DNA of 64,000 nt from Hyphomicrobium_A sp963724945 (GTDB lineage Bacteria; Pseudomonadota; Alphaproteobacteria; Rhizobiales; Hyphomicrobiaceae), in the NCBI GenBank assembly GCA_963724945.1, contig CAVRWL010000003.1:744001-808000 (forward strand), read 5' to 3'. Every line of letters starts with the position of its first letter. The stretch's first letter is position 1. The notes under the pieces are model-generated. The model had not been told where the DNA came from. It ran no database searches and worked only from the letters and a program-made list of their open reading frames with translations. The position numbers were made by a program, and so were the translations under genes. Of this stretch, positions 43,688 to 52,927 are shown in pieces.

Positions 43688-45403
43688 TCAGGCGGGCTTC
43701 GGACGCAGCGGCAGGGTGAGATCGTCGGCCTCGCCGGCTTCCGCCGGCCCCGGATCGTCAGGAGCGCGCGGTGTCACGTGCATGTTCTGATCGCGCGCAA
43801 GCTCGGCTTTGTCGCGCGACTGCGGCCGGCGCACGGGCGGTTTGCGCAAGGCGAGCGCCGCCGCCTCGGCCTCTTGCGCGCGCGCTGCCGCTTCGGCGGA
43901 AAGCCGCTCGCTCGGCTCGGATCTCTCCGCGCGCGGTCCGGTGTCCGGTACCGATCGGGTCTCGCGCGTCGGCACGGCCTCGATCGTCTCGGGAACGTCG
44001 CTGCGCTCGGGCGGTGCGGCCGGCACGGGCGGCTCCTCATCCGCTGCGGCGGGTGCGCGCGGCGAGCCGAGCGCAACGAGCTCCTCGAGCTTGCTCGCCA
44101 GACTTGCGCCCTCCTTGTCCATCGTCTCGACCGGCACGCGCCATTGGAAGGCATCGAGCGCGCCCGTCACCGGCGAGGTCGGGGCCCAGCGGTCGGCAAC
44201 GACCCCATCGGCGGTCCAAGCGGGATCGCGCGGCGCATTGACGGCGCGCGCGAGCCATTCGCGCACGCGGCCTTTGTCCGCGTGCTGCTCGCCTTCCACG
44301 CGCGCCATCAGCGTCGCCACGCGCTGCGTCATCCGGCCATGCAGCAACGGCTCCAGCGCGGCGCGCGCCTCATCGTATTGGCGCGCCTCGATCGCGGCTG
44401 CGGCCACGGCGATCGGCCCTTCGATCGAGGTCGGGTTCAAGGCGGCGAGCTGCTTGACGCGATCGAGACGATCGCGCGGACTGTCGCCGATGCGCGCGTA
44501 GGCGTAGGCGGTCGCGAGGTCGGGATGCGGCGAGCGGCTCCACGCCCGCTGCAGGATCTTGGCGGCGCGCGGCGTGTTCCCGCGCGCGGCGAGCAGCCGT
44601 CCGGCGATGGCCGCCGCCGGCACGAGGTCGGGAGCGAGCCCGTGCGCTTCGAGCGCGAGGGTGAGGGCGCGTTCCGGATCGGTCTCCTCGGCCACCTGTG
44701 CCTGCGCGGTCAGGAGCACGGCGCGGCGGCGGTCGGCGGCTGCCCGCTCCACGTGGCCGTTCTTGCGCGCGACGGCGAGCGTCTCCAGCGCATCCGCCCA
44801 ATCGCCATAGCGACATTGCAGGTCGAACAGCGCATCCACCGCCCAGTTGAGCTTCGGGTTCAAGGCGACGGCGCGCTCGGCAAAATGCCGCGCTGCCTCC
44901 ACCTCGCCGACGCGCTGGGCTTCGAGGAAGAGCCCGCGCAGCCCCAGCTGCTCGGTGTCGGGAGAGGCCAGCATGGCCTCGAAGATGCGCCGCGCGGTCG
45001 TCCGGTCGCCGGTGAGCTGCGCTGCCTGCGCACGCAACAGGTGCGTCAGAGGCTCGTTGGGAAGCGACTTGCGCGCCTGCACCGCCGAGCGCAAGGCCGC
45101 GGCCCTGTCGCCCGCGCCGAGCGCGATCATGCCGCTCGAAAGCGCCTCTATGCCCTGCTGCTGCCGGCGCTTGGCGATGATGCCGCCGACGGCCGCGGGT
45201 CCATGCCACGCGTTGCGCGCGAGCGACCAAACGATGAGCACCGCGAAGACGAGCCCGGTCAGGAGAACGATGGCGCGGAACACGCTCGTCTCGATCTCAT
45301 AGCCCTGCCATTGCACGACGAGGTCGCCCGGACGATCCGCGAGCCAGGCGAGCCCGGCCGCGATCATCGCGACGCCGATGAGAAAACCGATCAGCCGCAC
45401 CAT
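43688..45403 (-). CDS. hemY: heme biosynthesis-associated membrane TPR protein HemY
   Basis: A 571-residue HemY-N family protein. Two membrane spans lie at residues about 4-22 and 40-62 (WLADRPGDLVVQWQGYEIET between them is the family signature). A tetratricopeptide-like domain of helix pairs follows to about 420, then a Pro/Glu/Arg-rich, low-complexity C-terminal tail. In other bacteria this protein is linked to late heme synthesis; its exact step is unsettled. It is not the protoporphyrinogen oxidase also called HemY in Gram-positives. It is the last gene of hemC-hemD-mic60-hemY, 9 bases after mic60. Confidence 0.9.
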   Translation of the reverse strand: MVRLIGFLIGVAMIAAGLAWLADRPGDLVVQWQGYEIETSVFRAIVLLTGLVFAVLIVWSLARNAWHGPAAVGGIIAKRRQQQGIEALSSGMIALGAGDRAAALRSAVQARKSLPNEPLTHLLRAQAAQLTGDRTTARRIFEAMLASPDTEQLGLRGLFLEAQRVGEVEAARHFAERAVALNPKLNWAVDALFDLQCRYGDWADALETLAVARKNGHVERAAADRRRAVLLTAQAQVAEETDPERALTLALEAHGLAPDLVPAAAIAGRLLAARGNTPRAAKILQRAWSRSPHPDLATAYAYARIGDSPRDRLDRVKQLAALNPTSIEGPIAVAAAAIEARQYDEARAALEPLLHGRMTQRVATLMARVEGEQHADKGRVREWLARAVNAPRDPAWTADGVVADRWAPTSPVTGALDAFQWRVPVETMDKEGASLASKLEELVALGSPRAPAAADEEPPVPAAPPERSDVPETIEAVPTRETRSVPDTGPRAERSEPSERLSAEAAARAQEAEAAALALRKPPVRRPQSRDKAELARDQNMHVTPRAPDDPGPAEAGEADDLTLPLRPKPA

Positions 45404-45412
45404 GCCCGCCCC

Positions 45413-47050
45413 CTAGCGTTGTGCCGCGCCGGTCGTGCCGGGCGGGGACAGGAGCGAGGTCTTGAGCTGGATCTCGACCGCTTGCAGCGCGCGGTCGACG
45501 GCATAGCGCGCCTCGACCTTCGCCAGGAACTCCGTTGCCGCCTGCTGTGCCGGTTGCGGCAGGCCTCTTGCCTCCTGCAGCACGTCGCCGAGGCGGTCCT
45601 CGTTCAGCGCCGTCTCCATGCGGGCGACGACGGCATCCGTGGACTTGTCGTCGGGGCTGTGGCTGATCTTGCGTACTTTGACGACGGATTTTGCGCCGGC
45701 CAGCAGCCGCTCCATGATAGAGCCGTCCGCCGGCTCCTGTCCGGCATCGATCATCTTGAAGGCCACGGGCTTGAAGTCCTGCCGCAGGGCCGCCAGTGTC
45801 GGCACGCCCTTGTCGGCGAACCGGTCGAGCGCTGTGAGGTCGATGCTGCCGTCGGCGAGCTTGCGCACGTGCACGAGCTCCGCGGCGTATCCGGTGCCGC
45901 GGTCGATCGCGCGCTTCAAGTCGGCGAGTTCGAGCGACAAGACGATGCGCTCTGCCGTCGCCTTACGGCTCTCCTCGCCCTTGATGACGCCCTGCACGTC
46001 CTGCTGCAACGCTGAAAGCTTGCCGGCGAGCGGAGACACCGCCGCAGCGACGTCGTCGGGCTTGGCGACTGCCGCAAGTCGTGCGTCGACCTCGGTCCGC
46101 AAGCTCGAAAGCCCGTCCGCCGTGGCTTTCATCGTTGCGCTCGCACGATCTCTGTCTGCCTTCAGCGCATTGAGGGAGGCGACAAGCTCGGCATTCTCCG
46201 ACTTGACGCCGGAAAGCTCGCGGTCGAGGCGCTGAACTCCGGACTTGGCGACGTCGCCGGCCTCACTGGTCACCGACAGGCGCGTCTCGATCTCGTCGTT
46301 GACGCTCTTGCGCAGGGCGTCGAGCTTGCTGGTCAGCATCTGCTCGAGGTTGGCGATCTTGCCGCTCATGGCGGCGAGCTGCGGCAGGCGACCTCCGTCG
46401 GGGTTGCGCTCGGCGGCCGCCGACATATCGGCGAGCTCCTGCTCCAGCTTGGCAATGCGCGCCTCGTTGTTGGCATCGGAGCCCTTCGCCCCGACCTTCG
46501 CGTCGATCGCCGCCAAACCGTTGGCAAGCTCGGTTTGCTTCTGCGCGAGGCGATCGACGGTGCCGGCGAGCGCTTTGATCTCACCGAGCTTGACCTCGGC
46601 ACTTTTCAGCTTCGCGGCAAGCTCGGCCGTGCTGGGCTTGTGCTTGCCGGCGGATTCGAGCGCGGCAATGCGTTGCTCGAGCGGTGCGATGTCGACGCTG
46701 TCGCCGGGCCCGCCAAGCCCCAGCTCAGAGGCCAGCATGTCGGCGGCAAGCAGCGCAAAGATGCCGCCGACGACGCCGGCTGCGAGGTGCGTGAAGAAGC
46801 CGCCATAGCCGATGACCTTGACGGGCGCCGCTTGGGTCTTGCTCACGTCCTGCTCGGCGGCCTCGGCCTCCTTGTGCGGCGAGGTCTCAGGAGCTGGCTT
46901 TGCGCCGCCGGGCTCTGGGTCGCCGGATGCCGCCTCCTCGCCCTTGGCGGCGGCCGGACTGACGACGGTCGCCTTGAGGTCGAGAGTGGCGTGCGGCCGG
47001 TTGCCGCCGGCCCCCGCCGGACCCTTTCCAGGCTCGTCCTTGGTATTCAT
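45413..47050 (-). CDS. mic60: alphaproteobacterial Mic60/mitofilin homologue
   Basis: A 545-residue inner-membrane protein. The first ~80 residues are charged and disordered, followed by one membrane span (GGFFTHLAAGVVGGIFALLA, near residue 83-105). Residues about 120-390 are mostly coiled coil in the periplasm, and the C-terminal ~120 residues form the mitofilin domain (DFKPVAFKMIDAGQEPADGS and PAQQAATEFLAKVEARYAVD). Alphaproteobacterial Mic60 is the ancestor of mitochondrial Mic60 and shapes intracytoplasmic membranes. Its place between hemD and hemY is the known alphaproteobacterial arrangement. A gap of about 100 bases separates it from hemD. Confidence 0.88.
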   Translation of the reverse strand: MNTKDEPGKGPAGAGGNRPHATLDLKATVVSPAAAKGEEAASGDPEPGGAKPAPETSPHKEAEAAEQDVSKTQAAPVKVIGYGGFFTHLAAGVVGGIFALLAADMLASELGLGGPGDSVDIAPLEQRIAALESAGKHKPSTAELAAKLKSAEVKLGEIKALAGTVDRLAQKQTELANGLAAIDAKVGAKGSDANNEARIAKLEQELADMSAAAERNPDGGRLPQLAAMSGKIANLEQMLTSKLDALRKSVNDEIETRLSVTSEAGDVAKSGVQRLDRELSGVKSENAELVASLNALKADRDRASATMKATADGLSSLRTEVDARLAAVAKPDDVAAAVSPLAGKLSALQQDVQGVIKGEESRKATAERIVLSLELADLKRAIDRGTGYAAELVHVRKLADGSIDLTALDRFADKGVPTLAALRQDFKPVAFKMIDAGQEPADGSIMERLLAGAKSVVKVRKISHSPDDKSTDAVVARMETALNEDRLGDVLQEARGLPQPAQQAATEFLAKVEARYAVDRALQAVEIQLKTSLLSPPGTTGAAQR

Positions 47051-47149
47051 GGGCTAAATGCACCTCGCTGCCGGCCTCTGGCGCCGCCGACGCTCGGAGG
47101 GGGCGCGGGCGACTCACACAGAGACCTACCATCTCGATTTGACGGCAAA

Positions 47150-47887
47150 CTACACCCCTGTGGATTGCGTTGCCACCCGGGCGATCGCCGCGAGCATGGC
47201 CGCAGAATTTGGCGTCGCCGCGATCTCCCGCCGACCGGGCGAAAGTTCGCCGAGCGCTTCGGCGACGTTTGCGGAAAGGCACACGTACGCGAGCCGGCTT
47301 GCGCTTTCCCGAAGCCCAGCGACCTCCACAAGTTGCGCAAAAATTGCCGCAGTTCGCGGCGACATTAAGAGCACGGCGTCGACGCCACCGCTCGCGATTG
47401 CCTCTGCCGTCCGCTCCGACAAGGCACCCCGTGCCGCCGCGCGGTACGCGACCGGACTGCGCACTGCGTATCCGCGGGCCGCGAGCGCTGCGGCAAGGTC
47501 GAAGGCAAGATGCTCCCCGGCGACGTGAACGAGCGGACCCTTTGCGCGATCCGCCTCAGCCTCCACGAGCGCCACGAGATCGCGCGCCGCGCCGGCTCCG
47601 GCGATCACCTGCTGGAAGCCCGACGCGCGGGCAAGCTCGGCCGTTCCCGGGCCCACTGTGTAGATCGGCAGCTCGAGCGCGGGCCTCAGCGCTGCGCTTG
47701 CGGCGAGCGCGCGCAAGGCGTTGCGGCTCGTTGCCAGGATCGCCTGCGCGCCCGCGAGCGTCTCGGCAGCGATCGGCAGGAGCTCGATGTGCAGCAGCGG
47801 CTCGACGCTTACAGTGTGCCCGAGCGCCTCGAGCTCAGCCTTGAGCTCGCCCGCATCAGGCTCGGGCCTGGTGATGAGCAAATGCAT
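47150..47887 (-). CDS. hemD: uroporphyrinogen-III synthase HemD
   Basis: A 245-residue cytoplasmic enzyme that closes hydroxymethylbilane to uroporphyrinogen III with inversion of ring D. The N-terminus MHLLITRPEPDAGELKAELE is typical of the family. The two-domain fold is recognised from TSRNALRALA near residue 52, YTVGPGTAELARASGFQQV near 75 and DAVLLMSPRTAAIFAQLVE near 170. HemD is poorly conserved, so the strongest support is the position: its ATG shares a base with the hemC stop (TGATG). Confidence 0.92.
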   Translation of the reverse strand: MHLLITRPEPDAGELKAELEALGHTVSVEPLLHIELLPIAAETLAGAQAILATSRNALRALAASAALRPALELPIYTVGPGTAELARASGFQQVIAGAGAARDLVALVEAEADRAKGPLVHVAGEHLAFDLAAALAARGYAVRSPVAYRAAARGALSERTAEAIASGGVDAVLLMSPRTAAIFAQLVEVAGLRESASRLAYVCLSANVAEALGELSPGRREIAATPNSAAMLAAIARVATQSTGV

Positions 47888-48816
47888 CAGGCGATCGCGC
47901 GGAAGACGTCGGGGCCGCCGCGCTCGATGAGCTCGAGTGCCGCCTCCTCGCCGAGCCGAAGGGCCAGTTGCGCATCTCCCTCGCGCGTTGTGGCGTAACG
48001 GCGCGCTCCGTCCGGCGACAAGATCTCGCCGCGAAAGCGCAACGTGCGGCCATCGATCTCTGCGAACCCGGCAATCGGTGTGCGGCAGGAGCCGTCGAGC
48101 TTGGCGAGGAACGCGCGCTCGGTCGCAACGCAGAGCGCGGTTGCCGCGTCATTCAAAGGAGCGATGAGGTGCGCGGCCATCGCATCGTCGCTACGGATTT
48201 CGATGCCGATCGCGCCCTGGGCGACAGCCGGCAGCATCATGTTGGTATCCATGGGCAACGTGATGTGCCGGCTGAGGCCGAGCCGGTTGAGCCCGGCGCA
48301 GGCGAGGAACGTCGCCTCGGCCACGCCGTCGGCAAGCTTCTTGAGGCGCGTCTCGACGTTGCCGCGGAATGGTACGACCACGAGGTCGGGGCGGCGGTTG
48401 AGCAGCTGCGCCTGCCGGCGCAAGGACGATGTGCCCACGAGCGTGCCCGCGGGAATATCGTTGGGCGTGCGATATCGCACGCTGATGAAGGCATCGCGCG
48501 GATCCTCGCGCTCAAGCACCGCGCCGATGGCGAGCCCGCGCGGCAAGACGGTCGGCATGTCCTTCATGGAATGCACGGCGAGATCGATCATGCCGGCCAG
48601 TAAGGCCTCCTCGATCTCCTTGGTAAACAGCCCCTTGCCGCCCGCCTCCGCGAGCGGTCGATCGACGATCTGGTCACCGGTCGTCTTGATCACGACAAGC
48701 TCGCTTGCGTCCTCGCTGAGCCCGTGTGCGGACGAAAGGCGGCTCCTCACCTCGCGCGCCTGGGCAAGCGCTAGGGGAGAGCCACGCGTCCCGATGCGGA
48801 TCTTCGCTGCTTGCAA
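47887..48816 (-). CDS. hemC: hydroxymethylbilane synthase (porphobilinogen deaminase) HemC
   Basis: A 309-residue cytoplasmic enzyme that links four porphobilinogens into hydroxymethylbilane. The start is TTG 48816 with a GGAGAG site about 6 bases upstream. IRIGTRGSPLALAQA is at residues 6-20, VHSMKDMPTVLPRGL near 84 (catalytic Asp context), and SLRRQAQLLNRRPDL near 132. The dipyrromethane-cofactor Cys is in KLDGSCRTPIAGFA near 243. It is the first gene of the heme operon and divergent from tsaD, with 108 bases between the starts. Confidence 0.95.
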   Translation of the reverse strand: MQAAKIRIGTRGSPLALAQAREVRSRLSSAHGLSEDASELVVIKTTGDQIVDRPLAEAGGKGLFTKEIEEALLAGMIDLAVHSMKDMPTVLPRGLAIGAVLEREDPRDAFISVRYRTPNDIPAGTLVGTSSLRRQAQLLNRRPDLVVVPFRGNVETRLKKLADGVAEATFLACAGLNRLGLSRHITLPMDTNMMLPAVAQGAIGIEIRSDDAMAAHLIAPLNDAATALCVATERAFLAKLDGSCRTPIAGFAEIDGRTLRFRGEILSPDGARRYATTREGDAQLALRLGEEAALELIERGGPDVFRAIA

Positions 48817-48854
48817 GCCGTTCTCTCCGGGTGCTAGGCGACAGGCCCATGAAC

Positions 48855-48873
48855 TGATGACGCGGTGTCATTA
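48855..48873. promoter_or_regulatory. inverted repeat in the hemC/tsaD divergent promoter region
   Basis: ATGAC (48857-48861), five bases and GTCAT (48867-48871) form a perfect 5-bp-arm inverted repeat with partial extension by one or two bases on each side. It is central in the gap between hemC and tsaD, where a regulator could act on both. It is short enough to occur by chance. Confidence 0.3.
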
Positions 48874-48924
48874 ATGCCCCAAGCACCGCGCCGAACGCAA
48901 ACACAGGCTTGGCGCTCGATTCTC

Positions 48925-50025
48925 ATGGATAACGGCCGGCAAAGGCTGAGCGAAGGTTTGCTTGTGCTCGGGCTCGAGACGAGCTGCGACGAGACGGCGG
49001 CGGCGGTGGTTGAGCGCGCCTCCGATGGGGGCGGCCGCATCCTGTCCAATATCGTGCGCACGCAATGGGAGCGGCACCGGCCCTACGGGGGCGTTGTCCC
49101 TGAGATCGCCGCCCGGGCGCACGTGGAGTGCCTCGACATCCTCACGCGCGAGGCGATGCGCGAGGCGGGCGTGGAATTTGGCGATCTTGACGCGGTCGCC
49201 GCGACCGCGGGGCCGGGGCTCATTGGGGGCCTCATCGTCGGTCTCGTCACGGCGAAAGTCATCGCGCTCAGCCGCCATTTGCCGTTCATTGCCGTGCATC
49301 ACCTCGAGGCGCACGCGCTGACGGTCGGCCTGACCGAGGGTCTCAAGCCGCCCTATCTGCTGCTGCTCGTCTCGGGCGGACACACGCAGCTTTTGATCGT
49401 GCGCGGCGTCGGCGATTACGAGCGCCTTGGCACCACCATCGACGACGCATTGGGCGAGGCCTTCGACAAGACAGCAAAGCTCCTGAGCCTCGGCTTCCCC
49501 GGCGGGCCGGCTGTGGAGCAGGCTGCGCGCTCAGGGGACGCAGCGCGCTTTGATTTGCCGCGGCCGATGGTCGGCCGCGAGGAGCTGCACTTCTCCTTTG
49601 CCGGCCTCAAGACAGCGGTGCGCCGCACGGCAGAGCGATTGGCCCCGCTGAAGGCGCAGGACGCAGCCGACCTCGCCGCCGCCTTCGAGGAAGCCGTCAC
49701 GGCGTCCGTCGTCGACCGCTGCGAGCGGGCGATGCAGGCGGCGGCCGCGCGGCTCAGCGGCCGGCCGTACCGTTTTGTCGTGGCCGGCGGTGTCGCCGCG
49801 AACACGCGCCTGCGCACCGCCCTCAGCGAACTCGCCGCGCGCCGGGGCTTCTCGTTTCACGTGCCGCCTGTTCCTTTGTGCAGCGACAATGCCGCCATGA
49901 TCGCCTGGGCGGGCGCTGAGCGCCTGGCGCTCGGTCTGACCGATCCGCTCAATGCCCCGGTGCACCCGCGCTGGCCGCTCGACCGCGACGCGCAGCCCGC
50001 GATTGGAGCGGGCGTGAAGGCATAG
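48925..50025 (+). CDS. tsaD: tRNA N6-adenosine threonylcarbamoyltransferase TsaD
   Basis: A 366-residue ASKHA-fold enzyme that, with TsaB/TsaE, transfers threonylcarbamoyl to A37 of ANN-reading tRNAs. The N-terminal phosphate loop GLETSCDETAAAVV is near residue 14. The metal-binding HLEAH motif is in AVHHLEAHALTVGL near 120, VSGGHTQLLIV near 147, and the adenosine-binding VVAGGVAANTRLR near 285. I choose ATG 48925, which matches usual N-termini; the longer GTG frame from 48865 runs over the inverted repeat in the promoter. gpsA follows after 10 bases. Confidence 0.95.
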   Translation: MDNGRQRLSEGLLVLGLETSCDETAAAVVERASDGGGRILSNIVRTQWERHRPYGGVVPEIAARAHVECLDILTREAMREAGVEFGDLDAVAATAGPGLIGGLIVGLVTAKVIALSRHLPFIAVHHLEAHALTVGLTEGLKPPYLLLLVSGGHTQLLIVRGVGDYERLGTTIDDALGEAFDKTAKLLSLGFPGGPAVEQAARSGDAARFDLPRPMVGREELHFSFAGLKTAVRRTAERLAPLKAQDAADLAAAFEEAVTASVVDRCERAMQAAAARLSGRPYRFVVAGGVAANTRLRTALSELAARRGFSFHVPPVPLCSDNAAMIAWAGAERLALGLTDPLNAPVHPRWPLDRDAQPAIGAGVKA

Positions 50026-50035
50026 GGCGGCGCTC

Positions 50036-51076
50036 GTGCTAGACATCGGAAATCGCGATTCGACCTCCCGGGGGATTCCCTTGAAGATCGACACGGTCGG
50101 CATCATCGGCGGCGGAGCGTGGGGCACGGCGCTCGCCCAGGCGATGCGGCGCGCTGGCCGCGACGTCGTCCTGTGGGCGCGCGAGGCCGACGTCGTCGCC
50201 GATATCAACGCGCGGCATACGAACTCCATCTTTCTCCCCGGCGTTCCGCTCGATCCGGCGATCCGCGCGACTGGCAGCCTTGCCGAGGCGGCCGCCGGCG
50301 ACGTCCTGTTGATGGTCGCACCGGCGCAACACGTGCGCGAGGTGAGCGCGCAGCTCAAATCCCTCGTGTCTCCCGGTCAGCCGATCGTTCTGTGCGCCAA
50401 GGGCATCGAGCAGGCGACGGGGCGCCTGATGGGCGACGTCCTTGCCGAGCTCTTGCCCGACGCTCAGCGCGCCGCCTTGTCGGGGCCGAGCTTCGCCGCC
50501 GACGTGGCGCGCGAGCTGCCGACCGCGCTCACCATCGCGTGCGCGCGCGAGGCCATGGGGCGGCTGCTTGCTGAGCGTCTCGGCAGCCGGACGCTGCGCC
50601 TCTACTGGACGAGCGACCTCGTCGGCGTGGAGCTCGGCGGGGCCTTGAAGAACGTGCTGGCGATCGCCGCCGGCATCGTCAACGGCAAGGGTCTCGGTGC
50701 CAGCGCGCATGCCGCTCTCGTCACCCGCGGCTTTGCCGAGCTGCGTCGCTTCGGCGAGGCTTTAGGCGCACGGCCGGAGACGCTGATCGGGCTTTCCGGT
50801 CTCGGCGACCTCATCCTGACGTGCGGCAGTGCGCAGTCGCGCAACATGTCGCTGGGGCGCGCGCTTGGCAAAGGCCAGAGCGTCGCGCAAGCGCTCGAAG
50901 GCAAGATCGCGGTGACGGAGGGCGTCTATACGGCCATCGCGGTGCGGCGCATCGCGGCGGAAAAGGGCATCGACATGCCGATCTGCTCGGCCGTGTGCGA
51001 CATCGTGGAGGGGCGTACGACCGTTGCCGACGCCATCGGCCGGCTGATGCAGCGCCCGCTCAAGGCCGAGGACTGA
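50036..51076 (+). CDS. gpsA: NAD(P)H-dependent glycerol-3-phosphate dehydrogenase GpsA
   Basis: A 346-residue cytoplasmic enzyme that makes sn-glycerol-3-phosphate from dihydroxyacetone phosphate for phospholipid synthesis. The NAD-binding motif VGIIGGGAWGTALAQAM is near residue 21. LCAKGIEQATGRLMGDVLAE is near 121, and the catalytic Lys lies in GGALKNVLAIAAGIVNGKGLG near 203. The start could be GTG 50036 or TTG 50081 (MKIDTVGIIGGG, with GGGGGA before it); the latter fits usual N-termini well. It follows tsaD after 10 bases, a common arrangement in Rhizobiales. It converges with the membrane protein gene at 51084. Confidence 0.95.
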   Translation: MLDIGNRDSTSRGIPLKIDTVGIIGGGAWGTALAQAMRRAGRDVVLWAREADVVADINARHTNSIFLPGVPLDPAIRATGSLAEAAAGDVLLMVAPAQHVREVSAQLKSLVSPGQPIVLCAKGIEQATGRLMGDVLAELLPDAQRAALSGPSFAADVARELPTALTIACAREAMGRLLAERLGSRTLRLYWTSDLVGVELGGALKNVLAIAAGIVNGKGLGASAHAALVTRGFAELRRFGEALGARPETLIGLSGLGDLILTCGSAQSRNMSLGRALGKGQSVAQALEGKIAVTEGVYTAIAVRRIAAEKGIDMPICSAVCDIVEGRTTVADAIGRLMQRPLKAED

Positions 51077-51083
51077 GGCCCGC

Positions 51084-52880
51084 TCAAGGCTTGACGCGCC
51101 AGACCTTCAGTGGCGTGGGTGCAGCAAGCGGGACGGGTTCGAGAAAAGCCGGCGGCTTGCCTGCAAATAGCAGCGTCTGCAGCGCATCAGCGGGAACCGG
51201 GCCCTGAGACGTCGTCGAATCGAGGCCCTTGCACGTCACCACGTAGCTCGCACCGACGGCGCGCAAGCGTCGCTCCGCCTCTTGCGGAGAGGCGTGCAGG
51301 ATGCGGTGCGCCTCGATGATCGATTTGCTCAGCCGGTGATAGGGCGCCGACAGGACATTAAGGTCCGTGAGCGCGACGAGGTATGGACCAAGATTGACGT
51401 CGGCGACGACGAGGCCCTTCGGCAGGTGCGCGAGCGGTAGAATCGCAGCGGTCGCTTGGCAACCTCTTATGGGCTTGAGCCTGTCGAGCATGCGGTCTGC
51501 CGACGGCGCACTGAGCGACATCAAAAGCCTGCTTGCTGCGACGACCACTACAAGCGTCGCAAGCGCCATAAGCACGGCCCCGCGCTTGCTGATCGGCGTC
51601 CGCTTGCTTTGTGGCGGTCGCGCCAGGGATGCAGCTAGCAGTGGGACTGGGAGGAAGGTCGCGTACGGGAGCAACTTGATCTGCCAGATGCCCAAGGGGA
51701 TGGCGATGACGAGCACCAGCATCTGAAAGCGCAGGCCATCGTCGCGGTCCGTACGCATGAGCTTGATGCCGCAGTAGATCCCGGCGGCGAAATAGATGAA
51801 TGCGATGCCGCCAGCCAGGGGCAGCTTCGACCCCAGCGACAGCATGCTCTGCGTCTCCGAAACGCTTCCCAACCAGATCGGAAAGAGCGCGGGGTCGACC
51901 TGGCCGAAGGGTCCTGCGAGACAGGCCGGCTCGGCGAGCCCAAAAAGCGCAAGGCCGACGAGGCCGGCGCCGGCAAGAAGGAGCAGCTTTGCTCCGAGCG
52001 AAAGGCGCTTCTCGAGGGCCTGCACGACGCAGATACCCGCCGCGCCGCACACGGATAGAATCACGAGGTTGATCGACAAGACATCGCAGTGGCTAACAAA
52101 TAGAGCCTCCGGCGCCGTGGTCGCCGCCAAGGCGACCGTCAGCGTCGCGGCAAGGGCGACCGCGGCGCGCGAAGGACCGAGCAGACTCCGACCGGGCAGC
52201 ATGCCGAACAGCACGGCGGCTGCGAGGCTCGCCGCCGTAAGCGCCATGGCTTCATAGCCGACGGCGGTGCCGAGCCCAAGCAGGAAGCCCGCGCTCCAGC
52301 CCGAACCCGGGTCATCGAAGCTACGGGCCAAGTGCAGAGTGCCGACGACGGCACAAAGTATCATCGCGTCGTGGTGGTCGATGCGTCCTGGCAGGAACTG
52401 CACGATGCCGAAGATGCAGGTGACCGTGAGGAGGATGCTGAGAAGGGCGGCTGCTCGCCCACCGCGAAGCGCTGAGAAGCGCGCGAGCAGGTAGACGAAC
52501 GCCAGGAGCAGCGTCAGCGGCCACACCGCGCGAACGATGAGCTCGGCCTTGTCGGTCGGCAAGATGAGCTCGAATGCGGACAGGAGCACGGCGATCGGCA
52601 GGTCGATCAGTCGCGACCAGTGCGAGACGAGCGGATAGGCGCCGCCGAAACGCGGAAGCGTCATGTCGAACCACGACCGGCCGGCCAGCAGCTCGCGCAC
52701 CTCGATGAGGCGCGTTGCGTCGTCCGCGTCGCCGAGCGAGGTCAGCAGCCGCGTCGGGTCGAACCAGAAGAGGAGCGCGGCAAAGAGCGCGACGCCGAGC
52801 ACGCACCACGCAAGAAGCGGGATGGTCGGGAGTCGCGTGCGCGTTGAGACACGTTGGCGATCGCTCGCCGTTATCGCCAT
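51084..52880 (-). CDS. polytopic membrane protein, GT-C glycosyltransferase-like (STT3/ArnT-type features)
   Basis: A 598-residue membrane protein with about ten to eleven spans in residues 20-440 and a C-terminal ~120-residue soluble domain. The loop after the first span contains the acidic cluster GDADDATRLIEVREL (Asp51, Asp53, Asp54), then SWFDMTLPRFGGAYPLVSHW. Later comes PGRIDHHDAM (near 167). An acidic motif in the first external loop followed by a His/Asp-bearing loop is the layout of GT-C enzymes that use lipid-linked sugars. I cannot assign an exact family, and hypothetical protein is the safe name. It is divergent from the FAD oxidoreductase and GtrA genes, which supports a glycan role. 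Confidence 0.55.
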   Translation of the reverse strand: MAITASDRQRVSTRTRLPTIPLLAWCVLGVALFAALLFWFDPTRLLTSLGDADDATRLIEVRELLAGRSWFDMTLPRFGGAYPLVSHWSRLIDLPIAVLLSAFELILPTDKAELIVRAVWPLTLLLAFVYLLARFSALRGGRAAALLSILLTVTCIFGIVQFLPGRIDHHDAMILCAVVGTLHLARSFDDPGSGWSAGFLLGLGTAVGYEAMALTAASLAAAVLFGMLPGRSLLGPSRAAVALAATLTVALAATTAPEALFVSHCDVLSINLVILSVCGAAGICVVQALEKRLSLGAKLLLLAGAGLVGLALFGLAEPACLAGPFGQVDPALFPIWLGSVSETQSMLSLGSKLPLAGGIAFIYFAAGIYCGIKLMRTDRDDGLRFQMLVLVIAIPLGIWQIKLLPYATFLPVPLLAASLARPPQSKRTPISKRGAVLMALATLVVVVAASRLLMSLSAPSADRMLDRLKPIRGCQATAAILPLAHLPKGLVVADVNLGPYLVALTDLNVLSAPYHRLSKSIIEAHRILHASPQEAERRLRAVGASYVVTCKGLDSTTSQGPVPADALQTLLFAGKPPAFLEPVPLAAPTPLKVWRVKP

Positions 52881-52927
52881 GGACGTTGCTCTCCAGCAGA
52901 TCGGCGACGTTAACCGATCGCGCTTGA

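Noticed and set aside
43778..46015. 745-codon plus-strand open frame
   Set aside because: Antisense to hemY and mic60, both recognisable families. The translation is Arg/His/Gly-rich with no known motifs.
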